A DNA stretch of 60,772 nt from Ameyamaea chiangmaiensis (GCF_013376175.1 NZ_JABXXR010000003.1:1-60772), one strand, 5' to 3'; numbered from the stretch's first letter, positions 46,766 through 55,692 are shown. Notes: a model not told the origin generated them from the sequence alone. Translations and numbers: made by a program.

Positions 46766-47917
46766 TCAGGACACCGCTTCGAGGACTTCAGCCTTTTTCG
46801 CGCCGACCGAGTCCAGAAGCGCCTTGAAAGCGACCTCGAACGACGCACAACCCTCGGTCACCAGCGTCTGCGTGACCCCGGCCAGATCGAGACCCAGGCG
46901 CTCGGCCTCGGCCAGAACGGCGCGGGCGGCGTCGACGTCTTTGGTCAGCGTCTCGCTGGCCGTGCCGTGGTCGCGGAACGCGTCGAAGGTCGCCGGCGGA
47001 ATGGTGTTGACCGTGTCCGCGCCGATCAGTTCGTCGACATACAGCACGTCGCTGTAGGCCTTGTCCTTGGTGCCCGTCGACGCCCACAGCAGGCGCTGAG
47101 GCTGCGCGCCGGCGTCGGCCAGCTTTTTCCAGCGCGGGCTGGCGACCACGTCGAGGTAATGCTGATAGGCCACCTTCGCGTTGGCGATCGCAACCTTGCC
47201 GCGCAGCGCCTTCAGGGCATCGGCATCCTTGTCACCGGCCGCGACACGCTTGTCGATCGCGCCGTCGATCTTGCCGTCAATGCGGCTGACGAAGAACGAT
47301 GCGACCGAGGCGATGCGCGCGATGTCATGGCCTGCCTCAAGGCGGCTTTCCAGACCTGTCAGGTAGGCTTCCAGCACAGCCTTGTAGGCGTCGAGCGAGA
47401 ACAGGAGCGTGACGTTCACGCTGATGCCTTCGGAGGTCGCGACGCGGAAAGCCTCGGTGCCCTGTTTGGTGCCAGGGATTTTGATCATCAGGTTTTCCGC
47501 GTCGACGGCGTTCCACAGGCGGCGGGCTTCCTCGATCGTGCCATCGGTGTCGAAGGCCAGAAACGGTGAGACTTCGAGGCTGACATAGCCGTCCAGCCCG
47601 CGCGTTGCGTCATAGACGGGCCTCAGTACCCGTGTCGCAGCCTTGATGTCGTCGATAGCGAGCGTTTCATACAGGTCGGACGCCGAGATGTCGGGCTGCC
47701 TGGCAAGGATGTCCTTGATCTGCGGGTCGTAATCCGTGCCGTGCCCCATGGCTTTTTCGAAGATCGCGGGGTTGGACGTAACGCCCTTCAGGCCGTCTTC
47801 CGCGACAAGCTTGCGAAGGCTGCCGTCTTCCGTGAACGATCGTTGGATGAAATCCAGCCACGGCGACTGGCCGAACTGTTCGAGTTGCTTGAGTGGGTTG
47901 GGTGATGACGCGGACAT
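46766..47917 (-). CDS. tal: Transaldolase
   Basis: Transaldolase (383 residues) moves a dihydroxyacetone unit in the pentose phosphate pathway. The Schiff-base lysine lies in LMIKIPGT; other motifs are GVTSNPAIFEKAM at the N-terminus and NVTLLFSLDAYKAV. It is the long bacterial type. In some acetic acid bacteria this domain is fused to glucose-6-phosphate isomerase; here the gene ends after the transaldolase domain. The ATG at 47917 has AGGAGG seven bases upstream. Confidence 0.95.
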   Translation of the reverse strand: MSASSPNPLKQLEQFGQSPWLDFIQRSFTEDGSLRKLVAEDGLKGVTSNPAIFEKAMGHGTDYDPQIKDILARQPDISASDLYETLAIDDIKAATRVLRPVYDATRGLDGYVSLEVSPFLAFDTDGTIEEARRLWNAVDAENLMIKIPGTKQGTEAFRVATSEGISVNVTLLFSLDAYKAVLEAYLTGLESRLEAGHDIARIASVASFFVSRIDGKIDGAIDKRVAAGDKDADALKALRGKVAIANAKVAYQHYLDVVASPRWKKLADAGAQPQRLLWASTGTKDKAYSDVLYVDELIGADTVNTIPPATFDAFRDHGTASETLTKDVDAARAVLAEAERLGLDLAGVTQTLVTEGCASFEVAFKALLDSVGAKKAEVLEAVS

Positions 47918-48053
47918 TATTGTTCCTCCTGATCGTGCGTCGCGTGACGCAGCGCACCGCAAGCCTAGCACAGTTCCCGCATCGGCATTGCCCGGTGCCG
48001 CTGTCCCTTAACAGATGGACAGCCGGCGTCGCCCCGCAAGGCATCCGGCGTGG

Positions 48054-48767
48054 CTAATCGCGGCCGCTCAATGCCGCCCGTAGCCCGGCGGCGTCGTCCT
48101 GGCGCTCGAAACCCGGGTGGCCCGGCTGAAACCGGATGGCGGTGTCCAGGCCGCCGGTGACGACCGGGTCGAACCCGGCGCGGCGGACGAGGGTTTCAAC
48201 CGTGGCGACGGCATCGACGTCGTCACCGGCCAAGGGCACCGCCAGCCGGGGGGAGGGTCGAAACGCTTCGCGCCGCAGGATGCTCATGCTTAGTGCGTTG
48301 AAGCCGCGCACGACCCGCGCGCCGGGAAAATAGCGTTGTGTGGTCGGGCCAGCGCCGTCGCGCTCTGCGAGGGCGGCGACGGCACCATCGCGGCCGCCAT
48401 AGGGGTTGGTCGCGTCCAGAAGGATTTTGCCGGCCATCGCGGCCGCCAGACGCGGCGCAAGGTGCGGGATGGCGCCGTACGGCACGGCCAGAAGGATGAC
48501 GTCTGCGAACGCAACGGCCTGTTCGGGCGTGCCAGCCGATGCGAGCGGACCGAGCGACGCCGCGAGAGCGCGCGGCTGGCTGAGTGTCGAGGCCGAAAAC
48601 ATGACGTGCAGACCGGACCTTATCCAGAGTTCGCCCAGCGTGCTGCCGACTTGCCCGGCGCCGAGGCTGCCGATGGCGGGAGCGGCTACCGGGGCGGCGA
48701 GGCCATGGCGTGTCAGGCTCAGCCCCATGGTCGCGATTGACGCTGTGACAAACGATCGGCGCTGCAT
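48054..48767 (-). CDS. NAD(P)-binding F420-reductase-like protein with a Tat-like leader
   Basis: The 237-residue protein has a Rossmann motif (IGSLGAGQVGSTLGELW) and the layout of the NADPH-dependent F420 reductase family (VILLAVPYGAI, DATNPYGGRDGA, GARVVRGFNALS). Ahead of it lies a leader MQRRSFVTASIATMGLSL with RRxF and a hydrophobic stretch, like a twin-arginine signal. The ATG at 48767 has GGAGG eight bases upstream. True F420 use is unlikely in this lineage; it is probably an NADP-dependent oxidoreductase of unknown substrate, perhaps exported. Confidence 0.75.
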   Translation of the reverse strand: MQRRSFVTASIATMGLSLTRHGLAAPVAAPAIGSLGAGQVGSTLGELWIRSGLHVMFSASTLSQPRALAASLGPLASAGTPEQAVAFADVILLAVPYGAIPHLAPRLAAAMAGKILLDATNPYGGRDGAVAALAERDGAGPTTQRYFPGARVVRGFNALSMSILRREAFRPSPRLAVPLAGDDVDAVATVETLVRRAGFDPVVTGGLDTAIRFQPGHPGFERQDDAAGLRAALSGRD

Positions 48768-48839
48768 CAACGACACCTCCAGAGAGTTTTTCAGCACGCC
48801 GCCTCCCCCGTCATCGGGTCCAGTCGCGGCGGCGGTCTG

Positions 48840-49240
48840 TTCCACGGCCGTGCCCGCGGACCGGGTCCGGTGCCGTGCGCCCGATGTCGAACGACGGACC
48901 GGACGGATGAACGCCTGAGGCGGCGAAATCGCCATCCCGGTCCAGTGTGCAGCGGTGTGTTCCCGCCGGCAAGACTGCCACGTCCCGGGCCCGGACCATC
49001 ATCGTCCGGCCCCCGGAGCCACCGGCGTGCGACCGGCGCCTCCCCGGTGGAGACGCCATGTTTCGTGGTCCGCCTGTGATAATGATGGGCCTCATAAACG
49101 CCGTTGTGCCGCTGGGGCAGCCAGTCATCCGCGGCGAATATGTCGTCGAACGCGGCGGTCGGACCATTGCCTGACACAGCCACCGCGTCGCACGACACGA
49201 TGACCGACAGATCGGGCGTCGCGGGCACCCCGCCTTTACG
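48840..49240 (-). pseudogene. Cupin (YjlB-like) pseudogene, frameshifted
   Basis: Two frames together make a recognisable cupin. The first half (FDDIFAADDWLPQRHNGVYEAHHYH, read in parts) is in one frame up to about 49060; the second half (RARDVAVLPAGTHRCTLDRDGDF, then FDIGRTAPD) is in another from about 49000 down to 48850. The expected middle (the HEV metal-binding stretch) is scrambled. No intact frame spans it. This relic fills most of the 700-base gap between the F420-reductase-like gene and nadX; an AGTGTACACT palindrome at 49245 is the only other feature seen. Confidence 0.65.
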
Positions 49241-49469
49241 ATCGAGTGTACACTGTTCGGGCAGGCCCGGTCGTCAAGGCGGTGCGCGCGACAGACGATC
49301 CTGGCCGAGCGTGGATCCGGGCAGTGTGAGGATGTCGTCAAACGAGCGACCTTTCATGGAACGCTCCGCGCGTGAGACGGTGGGGTTGAAGACGATAGAC
49401 AGGCAACGTTGTGAGGTGCGGCCGGTTCTTCGGACAGGGACTGTCCCATCGGGCGTGGGGAGAGATGAA

Positions 49470-50234
49470 ATGCCTTTGTGTGTGGTGATCGGGACGGGCG
49501 CGATCGGGCGCCCGCTGATCGATGCCCTGCGTGCGGCGGGACATGACGTCATCGGGTTCAACCGATCGGGCAGCGATCGGGACGGCGTTCGTACGCTGGA
49601 CGAGGCGTTGCGTCTGCGACCGGCGCTGGTGATCGAAGTCGCCGGGCAGGCTGCGTTGTGCGACATCGCCCCCCGGGTTCTGGCGGCCGGGATCGACGTG
49701 GTGGGGGCCTCGGTTGGCGCGCTGGCCGATACCGTCTTTCGTGCCCGTCTGCAGGCTTTCAGGACAACGACCGCTGCCAGACTTTTGCTGCCCCACGGCG
49801 CCGTCGGAGGGCTGGACTATCTGGCGACCGTGTCACGCGCGGCGGATCTGTCCGTGGTTTACACGTCGCGCAAGCCGGTGGCGGCCTGGCGGGACGAGTT
49901 GCGTCAGATGGGTCACGATGTCGACCATATCGGGAACGAGGTCGTTCTGTTTGAAGGGGACGCCGTGACGGCGGCACAGCGGTACCCGCGCAACCTGAAC
50001 GCCGGGCTGGCTGTCGCACTGGCGGCCGGGCTCGACCACACGCGGGTAAGGGTTGTTGCCGATCCGACCGTGCGGGACAATACGCACGAGGTTCGGGTTC
50101 AGAGCGCGCTCGGCCATGCGCATTTTGAATTCATGAACGCGCCTGACCCGCGTAATCCGAAAACGTCGCGCATCACGGCGTTTAGCGTGGCGGCGCTGGC
50201 TCTGGCGCATCTGGAGCGAGCATCGGGCGGCTGA
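49470..50234 (+). CDS. nadX: L-aspartate dehydrogenase
   Basis: Aspartate dehydrogenase (254 residues) oxidises L-aspartate to iminoaspartate with NAD(P), feeding NAD synthesis in place of NadB. It has a Rossmann N-terminus (VVIGTGAIGRPLIDAL) and the family C-terminus: RYPRNLNAGLAVALA, DPTVRDNTHEVRVQSALG and NPKTSRITAFSVAALA. The start is the ATG at 49470 with GGGGAGAG upstream; longer frames add unrelated residues. nadA and nadC are not adjacent. Confidence 0.88.
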   Translation: MPLCVVIGTGAIGRPLIDALRAAGHDVIGFNRSGSDRDGVRTLDEALRLRPALVIEVAGQAALCDIAPRVLAAGIDVVGASVGALADTVFRARLQAFRTTTAARLLLPHGAVGGLDYLATVSRAADLSVVYTSRKPVAAWRDELRQMGHDVDHIGNEVVLFEGDAVTAAQRYPRNLNAGLAVALAAGLDHTRVRVVADPTVRDNTHEVRVQSALGHAHFEFMNAPDPRNPKTSRITAFSVAALALAHLERASGG

Positions 50235-50259
50235 TGGCGCCTCAGGCCGGTTCGCACGA

Positions 50260-51300
50260 CGGGTCGGGGTGGGGCTGCGGCGCGCATCCACGACCGGCTG
50301 GTCATGGAGAAGGAACGCCGCAGTGCCGATGGCCGCTTGAAGGTCGCGCTGGAACTCCCGTCTCTCACGGAGGAGAGACTCCATGTTATTGTTGTAAACA
50401 CCCTGACAAACACGACCGGTTTCCCTGGCACGGTACAGTGCCTGATCGGCATCGCGCAGAAGAATGTCCGGCGCTGTCCCGTATGATGGCGAAAACGCGA
50501 TACCCACGCAGGCGCCGATTGTCACGGCGATCTCGCCGATCGCGTCGGTTTCGGCACGGCAACGTGGCATCAGGACAGCGAATTCGTCGCCGCCCGGACG
50601 GCAGACGCTGTCGTCTGGGCGCAGATGCGACTGGATACGCCGGGCGACCTAGTCGAGCACACAGTCGCCGGTCACGTGGCCGGAACTATCGTTGACCGGC
50701 CTGACGTGATCCAGATCGACATAGAGAACGACCGCCCTCGTTTCGCCCTCTGACACGGTGGTCCTATCGAGACGCTGTTCATTGAACAGTTTGCGATTTG
50801 GAAGCCGGTCAGCGGATCATGATGCGCGAGATAGATGATCCGGTTCGCGAGGTGACGTTGCTCGGTGAGGTCGTCAAGGGTGGGCAACCGACCGCCTTGT
50901 GGCAGGCGCCGGTGGCTGAGCGACACTGTGCGCCCGTTCAGGGACAGCTCTTCGACCCCGGTCATGCCCTCGATGGAGATGGCGGCTGCACGCGCTCCGC
51001 CTGTTCGGCGATGGTGACGTTCGGAATATCCAATGCTTTGTAATGAAATGTCGAAACGTTTCTGTCGATGGAGCCTGGTTTGAGGATAGCGCGTGTGACG
51101 CCCAGCAGCTCATCGCGCCGGGCGTCCAGCAGGACGAGCACTTCGTTGCGGTCGAACAAAAGCAGCCCTTGCAGAGACCGCTTTCGGACAGGGCCCTGGC
51201 GCGATCGATGTCGGTATAGAAGCGCGCGACGTTGCCGCCGATGATCCCTTCGTCCTGAGACCCCGTGAAGCGCCGTGCGCCGTCGTTCCCCGTTCGTAAC
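50260..51300 (-). pseudogene. PAS-GGDEF(-EAL) cyclic-di-GMP enzyme pseudogene
   Basis: A decayed sensor read right to left: PAS (GARRFTGSQDEGIIGGNVARFY), a second PAS (LLLFDRNEVLVLLDARRDELLGV), a linker (VSLSHRRLPQGG), the GGDEF start (YLAHHDPLTG), then a one-base loss near 50800 before PNRKLFNEQRL, VVLYVDLDHVRPVNDSSGHV, an in-frame TAG at 50649-50651, SVCRPGGDEFAVLM with an intact GGDEF, and the start of an EAL domain (LLHDQPVVDAR) that is cut off near 50280. Several lesions rule out one sequencing error. No function is expected. Confidence 0.8.
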
Positions 51301-51312
51301 GCGCGACGTCGG

Positions 51313-52248
51313 TCAGGACGGGGCCCCGAGCCCCAGCGCACGTATCTTGCGATGCAGGGTGGCACGACTGATCCCCAGCGCACGGGACGCCGCGGTGACG
51401 TTTCCTTGCGTGGCGGCAAGCGCCGTGCGCACCACCTGGCGTTCGGCGTCGTCGAACGAGGCGTTCGCCTGACCGGGTTCGGGGGCGAAAGCGCTGTCGG
51501 GCAGAGGTGCGCCGTCGCGGCCCCAGCCCATAAACTGGCGGGCGGCGAACGTGGCTCCGTTCACGCGACCGCCATGCTCGATGGCCAGAACCGGCGCGGA
51601 GCTGCCGCTTTCCTCGCCGATCATCACCAGCATGTGGGTGTCATAACAGGCACGGAACAGGCGCATTTCAATCCGGCGCGCCGCCTGGCTCAGGCTGTCG
51701 AGCAGAAGTTTCAGACAGCCGGGCGGCAGTTCCACGCCCATGGCGCTGATATCCAGGGCACCGACCAGACGCCCCTGCGCATCATACAGCGGGACCGCCA
51801 GACAGGTCAGGGCATGGAAACTCCAGCGCCAGTGTTCGCGGCCGACGACCAGAGCGGCCTTCTCCTCGGCAAGGCAGGTACCCACGCCGTTCGTCCCCTC
51901 GGTCGCCTCGTCCCAGACGCCCCCGGTCCACAGGTGCCACTTCCGGCAGCCGCGTTCGGTCTGCGCGCTGCTCTGGCGGGCGATGACCACGCCATGGGGA
52001 TCGGCAAGAAGCACGGTGAAGCCCATGTCGCCGACCATGGTGATAAGACGCTGCATCTCGGGTAGTGCCGCCGACAGGAGGGGCCCCGCCCGGTCGCACA
52101 GATACCGGACCTCGTGACTGCTCAGCAGATCCGTGATTTTCCGCGTCGACGGGTCGAGGTGATATCGGGATTCGCACCGCTGCCAGGAGGAGGCCAGAAA
52201 CGCGTTGGCCGGACTCCGGCTGGTGTGGGTGTGCAAGGTTGCGGACAT
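51313..52248 (-). CDS. AcoR-like GAF/Fis-type regulator without the AAA+ domain
   Basis: The 311-residue protein has the N-terminal half of AcoR-type activators (SSWQRCESRYHLDPS at the start, then a GAF domain at about 60-215 with GTNGVGTCLAEEKAALVVG and HWRWSFHALTCLAVPLYD) and a C-terminal Fis helix-turn-helix (GNVTAASRALGISRATLHRK). The central sigma-54 ATPase with Walker A and GAFTGA is missing, so it cannot activate sigma-54 in the usual way. It is divergent from acoABC and probably controls it in response to acetoin or a related compound. Confidence 0.85.
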   Translation of the reverse strand: MSATLHTHTSRSPANAFLASSWQRCESRYHLDPSTRKITDLLSSHEVRYLCDRAGPLLSAALPEMQRLITMVGDMGFTVLLADPHGVVIARQSSAQTERGCRKWHLWTGGVWDEATEGTNGVGTCLAEEKAALVVGREHWRWSFHALTCLAVPLYDAQGRLVGALDISAMGVELPPGCLKLLLDSLSQAARRIEMRLFRACYDTHMLVMIGEESGSSAPVLAIEHGGRVNGATFAARQFMGWGRDGAPLPDSAFAPEPGQANASFDDAERQVVRTALAATQGNVTAASRALGISRATLHRKIRALGLGAPS

Positions 52249-52320
52249 CGGGACCTCAGGGCCTTCTCGCCCCCGCCGGGGCCGTTACAGCGCTCATACC
52301 AGCGATAGGCGGCGCATGCC

Positions 52321-52338
52321 TGTCGCAATTCCGCGACA
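52321..52338. promoter_or_regulatory. Inverted repeat in the acoR-acoA gap (candidate operator)
   Basis: TGTCGC-N6-GCGACA, a perfect six-base inverted repeat, lies 73 bases before the regulator and 157 before acoA. Its size suits a dimeric Fis-type helix-turn-helix. The link to the regulator is inferred. Confidence 0.55.
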
Positions 52339-52346
52339 CCCCGGCT

Positions 52347-52358
52347 TTGAAGCTTCAA
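52347..52358. repeat. 12-base palindrome in the acoR-acoA gap
   Basis: TTGAAGCTTCAA is a perfect palindrome eight bases after the TGTCGC inverted repeat. It could be a second binding site; there is no independent support. Confidence 0.4.
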
Positions 52359-52494
52359 TAAGGCGTGACTCCCCACCTGTGGCGCCTTTCCGGGGTGGCG
52401 CAGGCCGAGCTTGGATCGTGCACGCCGTCGGAGACAACGCGTTCGTCAGTGACGCGGGCCGGCCGGAACGAAGCAAGAAAACGGGGAGTCTCGT

Positions 52495-53469
52495 ATGTCC
52501 ACCCTGCAGATCAATCGGGATGTCATGGCCCGATCCTATCGCGCGATGCGCACGATCCGGGATTTTGAGGAACGGTTGCATATCGAATTCGCCACCGGGG
52601 AAATCCCGGGGTTTGTTCATCTCTATTGCGGCGAGGAAGCGTCGGGGGTGGGCGTGTGCGCAAACCTGACCGACAACGACACCATCGCCAGCACCCATCG
52701 CGGGCACGGCCACTGTATTGCCAAGGGCGTCGATGTGGGCGCGATGATGGCTGAAATCTATGGACGCAAAAGCGGTATCTGTGGCGGGAAGGGGGGGTCG
52801 ATGCACATTGCCGATCTCTCACGCGGGATGCTGGGCGCCAATGGGATCGTCGGTGGTGGTCCGCCCCTGATCTGTGGTGCGGCGCTTTCGCACAAGCTGC
52901 TGAAAGACGGCGGTGTCGCGGTTGCGTTCTATGGGGACGGTGCCTCAAACGAAGGCACGACGCTCGAAAGCCTTAACTTGGCGAGCGTCTGGCACCTGCC
53001 GGCCGTGTTTGTGGTCGAAGACAACGGCTATGGCGAGGCGACGGCCGCCAGCTATGCCGTGGCAGGCACGCAGAAAGCGCGCGCGGCCGGCTTCGGCATG
53101 GAATATTTTGAATGCGACGGCACTGATTTCTTCGACGTCTACGAGGTGGCCGGCAAGGCGATCGAACGCGCTCGCCGTGGCGAGGGCCCCTCAATGGTCC
53201 ATGTCCATCTCTCGCGCTGGTATGGTCATTTCGAGGGTGACTCGATGAGCTACCGCAAGTCCGAGGATGTTGCCGCCGAACGTCGCGACCGCGATTGTCT
53301 GGTCAAGTTCCGCAACCGCACGACCGAGGCCGGCCTGTTCACCGCTGACGAGCTGGATTCCGTCGATCAGGCGGTGCGCGACGAGATCGAGTTGTCGGTG
53401 CGCAACGCCAAGGCGGCTCCGATGCCCGAGGCGCCCGACCTGCTGTCCGACGTTTATGTTTCCTACTGA
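52495..53469 (+). CDS. acoA: Acetoin dehydrogenase E1 alpha subunit
   Basis: AcoA (324 residues) is the thiamine-diphosphate-dependent E1 alpha that cleaves acetoin. The family motifs are HRGHGHCIAKG, the TPP/Mg motif GDGASNEGTTLESLNLASVW (GDG...N, in parts) and the phosphorylation-loop-like RWYGHFEGDSMSYR. GGGGAG precedes the ATG. It is followed by acoB after 15 bases. Pyruvate dehydrogenase E1 alpha is the main alternative, but the alpha/beta-hydrolase E2 downstream and the AcoR-like neighbour favour acetoin. Confidence 0.9.
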   Translation: MSTLQINRDVMARSYRAMRTIRDFEERLHIEFATGEIPGFVHLYCGEEASGVGVCANLTDNDTIASTHRGHGHCIAKGVDVGAMMAEIYGRKSGICGGKGGSMHIADLSRGMLGANGIVGGGPPLICGAALSHKLLKDGGVAVAFYGDGASNEGTTLESLNLASVWHLPAVFVVEDNGYGEATAASYAVAGTQKARAAGFGMEYFECDGTDFFDVYEVAGKAIERARRGEGPSMVHVHLSRWYGHFEGDSMSYRKSEDVAAERRDRDCLVKFRNRTTEAGLFTADELDSVDQAVRDEIELSVRNAKAAPMPEAPDLLSDVYVSY

Positions 53470-53484
53470 GCGGGATACGACATC

Positions 53485-54513
53485 ATGAGCAAGAAAAGCT
53501 ACCGCCAGGCGATCAACGAAGCGCTGCGGCAGGAAATGCGGCGTGATCCGCGCGTCGTCCTGATCGGCGAGGACGTGGCCGGCGGCCGTGGAGGATCAGC
53601 GGGGAACAACGAATCCTGGGGCGGCGTTCTGGGCGTTACCAAGGGATTGTACACCGAATTCGGCCCTGACCGGGTGCTCGACACACCGATCAGCGAGGCC
53701 TCGTACATCGGCGCTGCGGCAGGTGCGGCGGCTACAGGTCTGCGTCCGGTCGCTGAACTGATGTTTGTCGACTTCATCGGCAGCTGTCTGGATCAGGTCA
53801 TGAACCAGATGGCCAAGTTCCGTTATATGTTCGGGGGCAAGGCGCGCACCCCGCTGGTCATCCGCACCATGTATGGCGCGGGCTTCAGCGCGGCGGCACA
53901 GCACAGCCAGGCGCTGTATCCGCTGTTCACGCATATTCCCGGCCTCAAGGTCGTGGTCCCGTCCTCGCCGTACGAAGCCAAGGGGCTGCTGATCGAGGCG
54001 ATCCGCGACGATGATCCGGTGATCTTCTTCGAGAACAAGGTCATGTATGACGACGAGGAAGAAGTGCCCGACGAGATGTATTCCATCCCGTTCGGCGAGG
54101 CGAACCTGACCCGCGAGGGCGGCGACGTGACGCTGATCGCCATCGGGCGCATGGTGAAGCTGGCCAACGAGGCCGCCGACCGCCTGAAGGCCGAGGGCAT
54201 CGGCTGCACCGTGATCGACCCGCGCACGACATCGCCACTCGACACCGCGACCATCCTGGAATGCGTGGCCGAGACGGGCCGGGTCGTTATCGTCGATGAA
54301 TCCAGCCCGCGCTGCGGTATGGCGGCTGACCTGTCGGCCCTGATCGCCGAGGAAGCGTTCGCCGACCTGAAGGCGCCGATCCGTCGCGTGATGCCGCCGC
54401 ACACCCCGGTGCCGTTCGCCAGCACGCTCGAGTCCCTCTACGTGCCCGACGTCAACCGCATCATCTCGGCGGTTCGGTCCGTCGCGCCTCAAACCGCCGA
54501 AAGGGTCGCCTGA
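53485..54513 (+). CDS. acoB: Acetoin dehydrogenase E1 beta subunit
   Basis: AcoB (342 residues) pairs with AcoA. It is a transketolase-like protein with IGEDVAGGRGGSAGNNESWGG in parts, DTPISEASYIGAAAGAA, VIRTMYGAGFSAAAQHSQ and the C-terminal TTSPLDTATILECV domain. It lies between acoA and acoC with one base to the acoC start, so the three are a single operon. Confidence 0.92.
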   Translation: MSKKSYRQAINEALRQEMRRDPRVVLIGEDVAGGRGGSAGNNESWGGVLGVTKGLYTEFGPDRVLDTPISEASYIGAAAGAAATGLRPVAELMFVDFIGSCLDQVMNQMAKFRYMFGGKARTPLVIRTMYGAGFSAAAQHSQALYPLFTHIPGLKVVVPSSPYEAKGLLIEAIRDDDPVIFFENKVMYDDEEEVPDEMYSIPFGEANLTREGGDVTLIAIGRMVKLANEAADRLKAEGIGCTVIDPRTTSPLDTATILECVAETGRVVIVDESSPRCGMAADLSALIAEEAFADLKAPIRRVMPPHTPVPFASTLESLYVPDVNRIISAVRSVAPQTAERVA

Positions 54514-54514
54514 C

Positions 54515-55642
54515 ATGGCCGACACCATTACCCCGATCGTCATGCCCAAGTTCGGTCTGGCCATGACGGAGGGCAAGCTTGCGTTCTGGTCCGTGGATGA
54601 TGGAGACACGCTGAAGGTCGGTGACGAAATCGCCGATATCGAGACCAGCAAGATCACCAACGCCTACGAAAGCCCGGTCGATGGTGTCCTGCGCCGCAAG
54701 GTCGCGGCGGCGGGCGACACGCTGCGCGTCGGTGCGTTGATCGGTGTCGTGGCTCCGGCCGACGTGTCTGATGCCGACATCGACAGCTTCATCGAGACGT
54801 TCCAGTCCACCGCCGTCGTCGAGGATGACGAGGGCGCGGTCGCGACGGTCACCGAACCCACGCAGATCGACATCGGCGGCCAATCCATCCGTGTGTTGGA
54901 CCTGCATGGCCCCGACGGTGTGCCGGTGCTGCTGATCCACGGATTTGGCGGCGATCTGAACGGCTGGCTGTTCACCCAGCCGCCGTTGGCCGTCGAGCGT
55001 CGGGCGATCAGCTTCGATCTGCCTGGTCACGGCGGTTCGGACAAGACCGTCGAGGACGGCAGCAAGGAAGCCCTGGCGAAGGTGGCGCTGGGCGTTCTCG
55101 ATGCGCTGGGTGTCGACAAGGCGCATCTGGTCGGGCATTCGCTCGGCGGTGGGGTAGCGATCGCTGCGGCCGCCGCCGCACCGGAACGCGTCGCGTCGCT
55201 GAGCCTGATCGCACCGGCCGGATTGGGTTCGGAGATCAATGGCGACTTCATCACGACGATGGCCGAGGCGACGCGCACGCGCGACATAGAAGCCGGGTTG
55301 CGCCCACTGTTCGCCGATCCCGGGCTGGTCAGCCGCGACATGGTTCAGGACATGCAGCGCTTCAAGCGCATCGATGGCGTGACAGCGGCACTGCGCGCCA
55401 TTGCGGCTGCCAACTTCCCCGACGGCCATCAGGCCGACCTCACACGGTCCAGGCTGGAGGAACTGTCGGCCCCGGTCCAGATCATCTGGGGCGAGGCCGA
55501 TGCGGTCGTGCCGGTGGCCCAGTCGGCCGACCTGCCCGATCGTATCGCGGTCCATGTTCTGGCCGGTGCCGGGCATATGCCGCAGATGGAGCAAACGGCT
55601 GCGGTCAACAAACTTCTGATCGCTTTTCTTGCCGCCCATTGA
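54515..55642 (+). CDS. acoC: Acetoin dehydrogenase E2 (lipoyl domain fused to alpha/beta hydrolase)
   Basis: AcoC (375 residues) has a lipoyl domain at about 1-80 with the lipoylated lysine in IETSKITN and, instead of a normal E2 acyltransferase, an alpha/beta-hydrolase fold from about 125 (LLIHGFGGDLNGW, nucleophile elbow GHSLGGG, late histidine AGAGHMPQME). This architecture marks the acetoin system. It receives the acetyl unit made by AcoAB. No E3 (lipoamide dehydrogenase) gene follows, so E3 must come from elsewhere. Confidence 0.92.
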   Translation: MADTITPIVMPKFGLAMTEGKLAFWSVDDGDTLKVGDEIADIETSKITNAYESPVDGVLRRKVAAAGDTLRVGALIGVVAPADVSDADIDSFIETFQSTAVVEDDEGAVATVTEPTQIDIGGQSIRVLDLHGPDGVPVLLIHGFGGDLNGWLFTQPPLAVERRAISFDLPGHGGSDKTVEDGSKEALAKVALGVLDALGVDKAHLVGHSLGGGVAIAAAAAAPERVASLSLIAPAGLGSEINGDFITTMAEATRTRDIEAGLRPLFADPGLVSRDMVQDMQRFKRIDGVTAALRAIAAANFPDGHQADLTRSRLEELSAPVQIIWGEADAVVPVAQSADLPDRIAVHVLAGAGHMPQMEQTAAVNKLLIAFLAAH

Positions 55643-55651
55643 GTAGACCAC

Positions 55652-55692
55652 ACGCCGCGCTCGCTGCTTAGCGGACGCGGCGTTCGTGTTTT
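55652..55692 (+). terminator. Terminator after acoABC
   Basis: ACGCCGCG pairs with CGCGGCGT, with an inner CGCT/AGCG, followed by TCGTGTTTTC. The stem is imperfect in the middle and the U-run is interrupted. Confidence 0.65.

Noticed and set aside
52396-52412. GG-N10-GC spacing before acoA resembling a sigma-54 promoter
   Set aside because: The flanking bases (TGGCGC...GAGCTT) do not match TGGCAC...TTGC well, the region is GC-rich, and the regulator has no sigma-54 ATPase.
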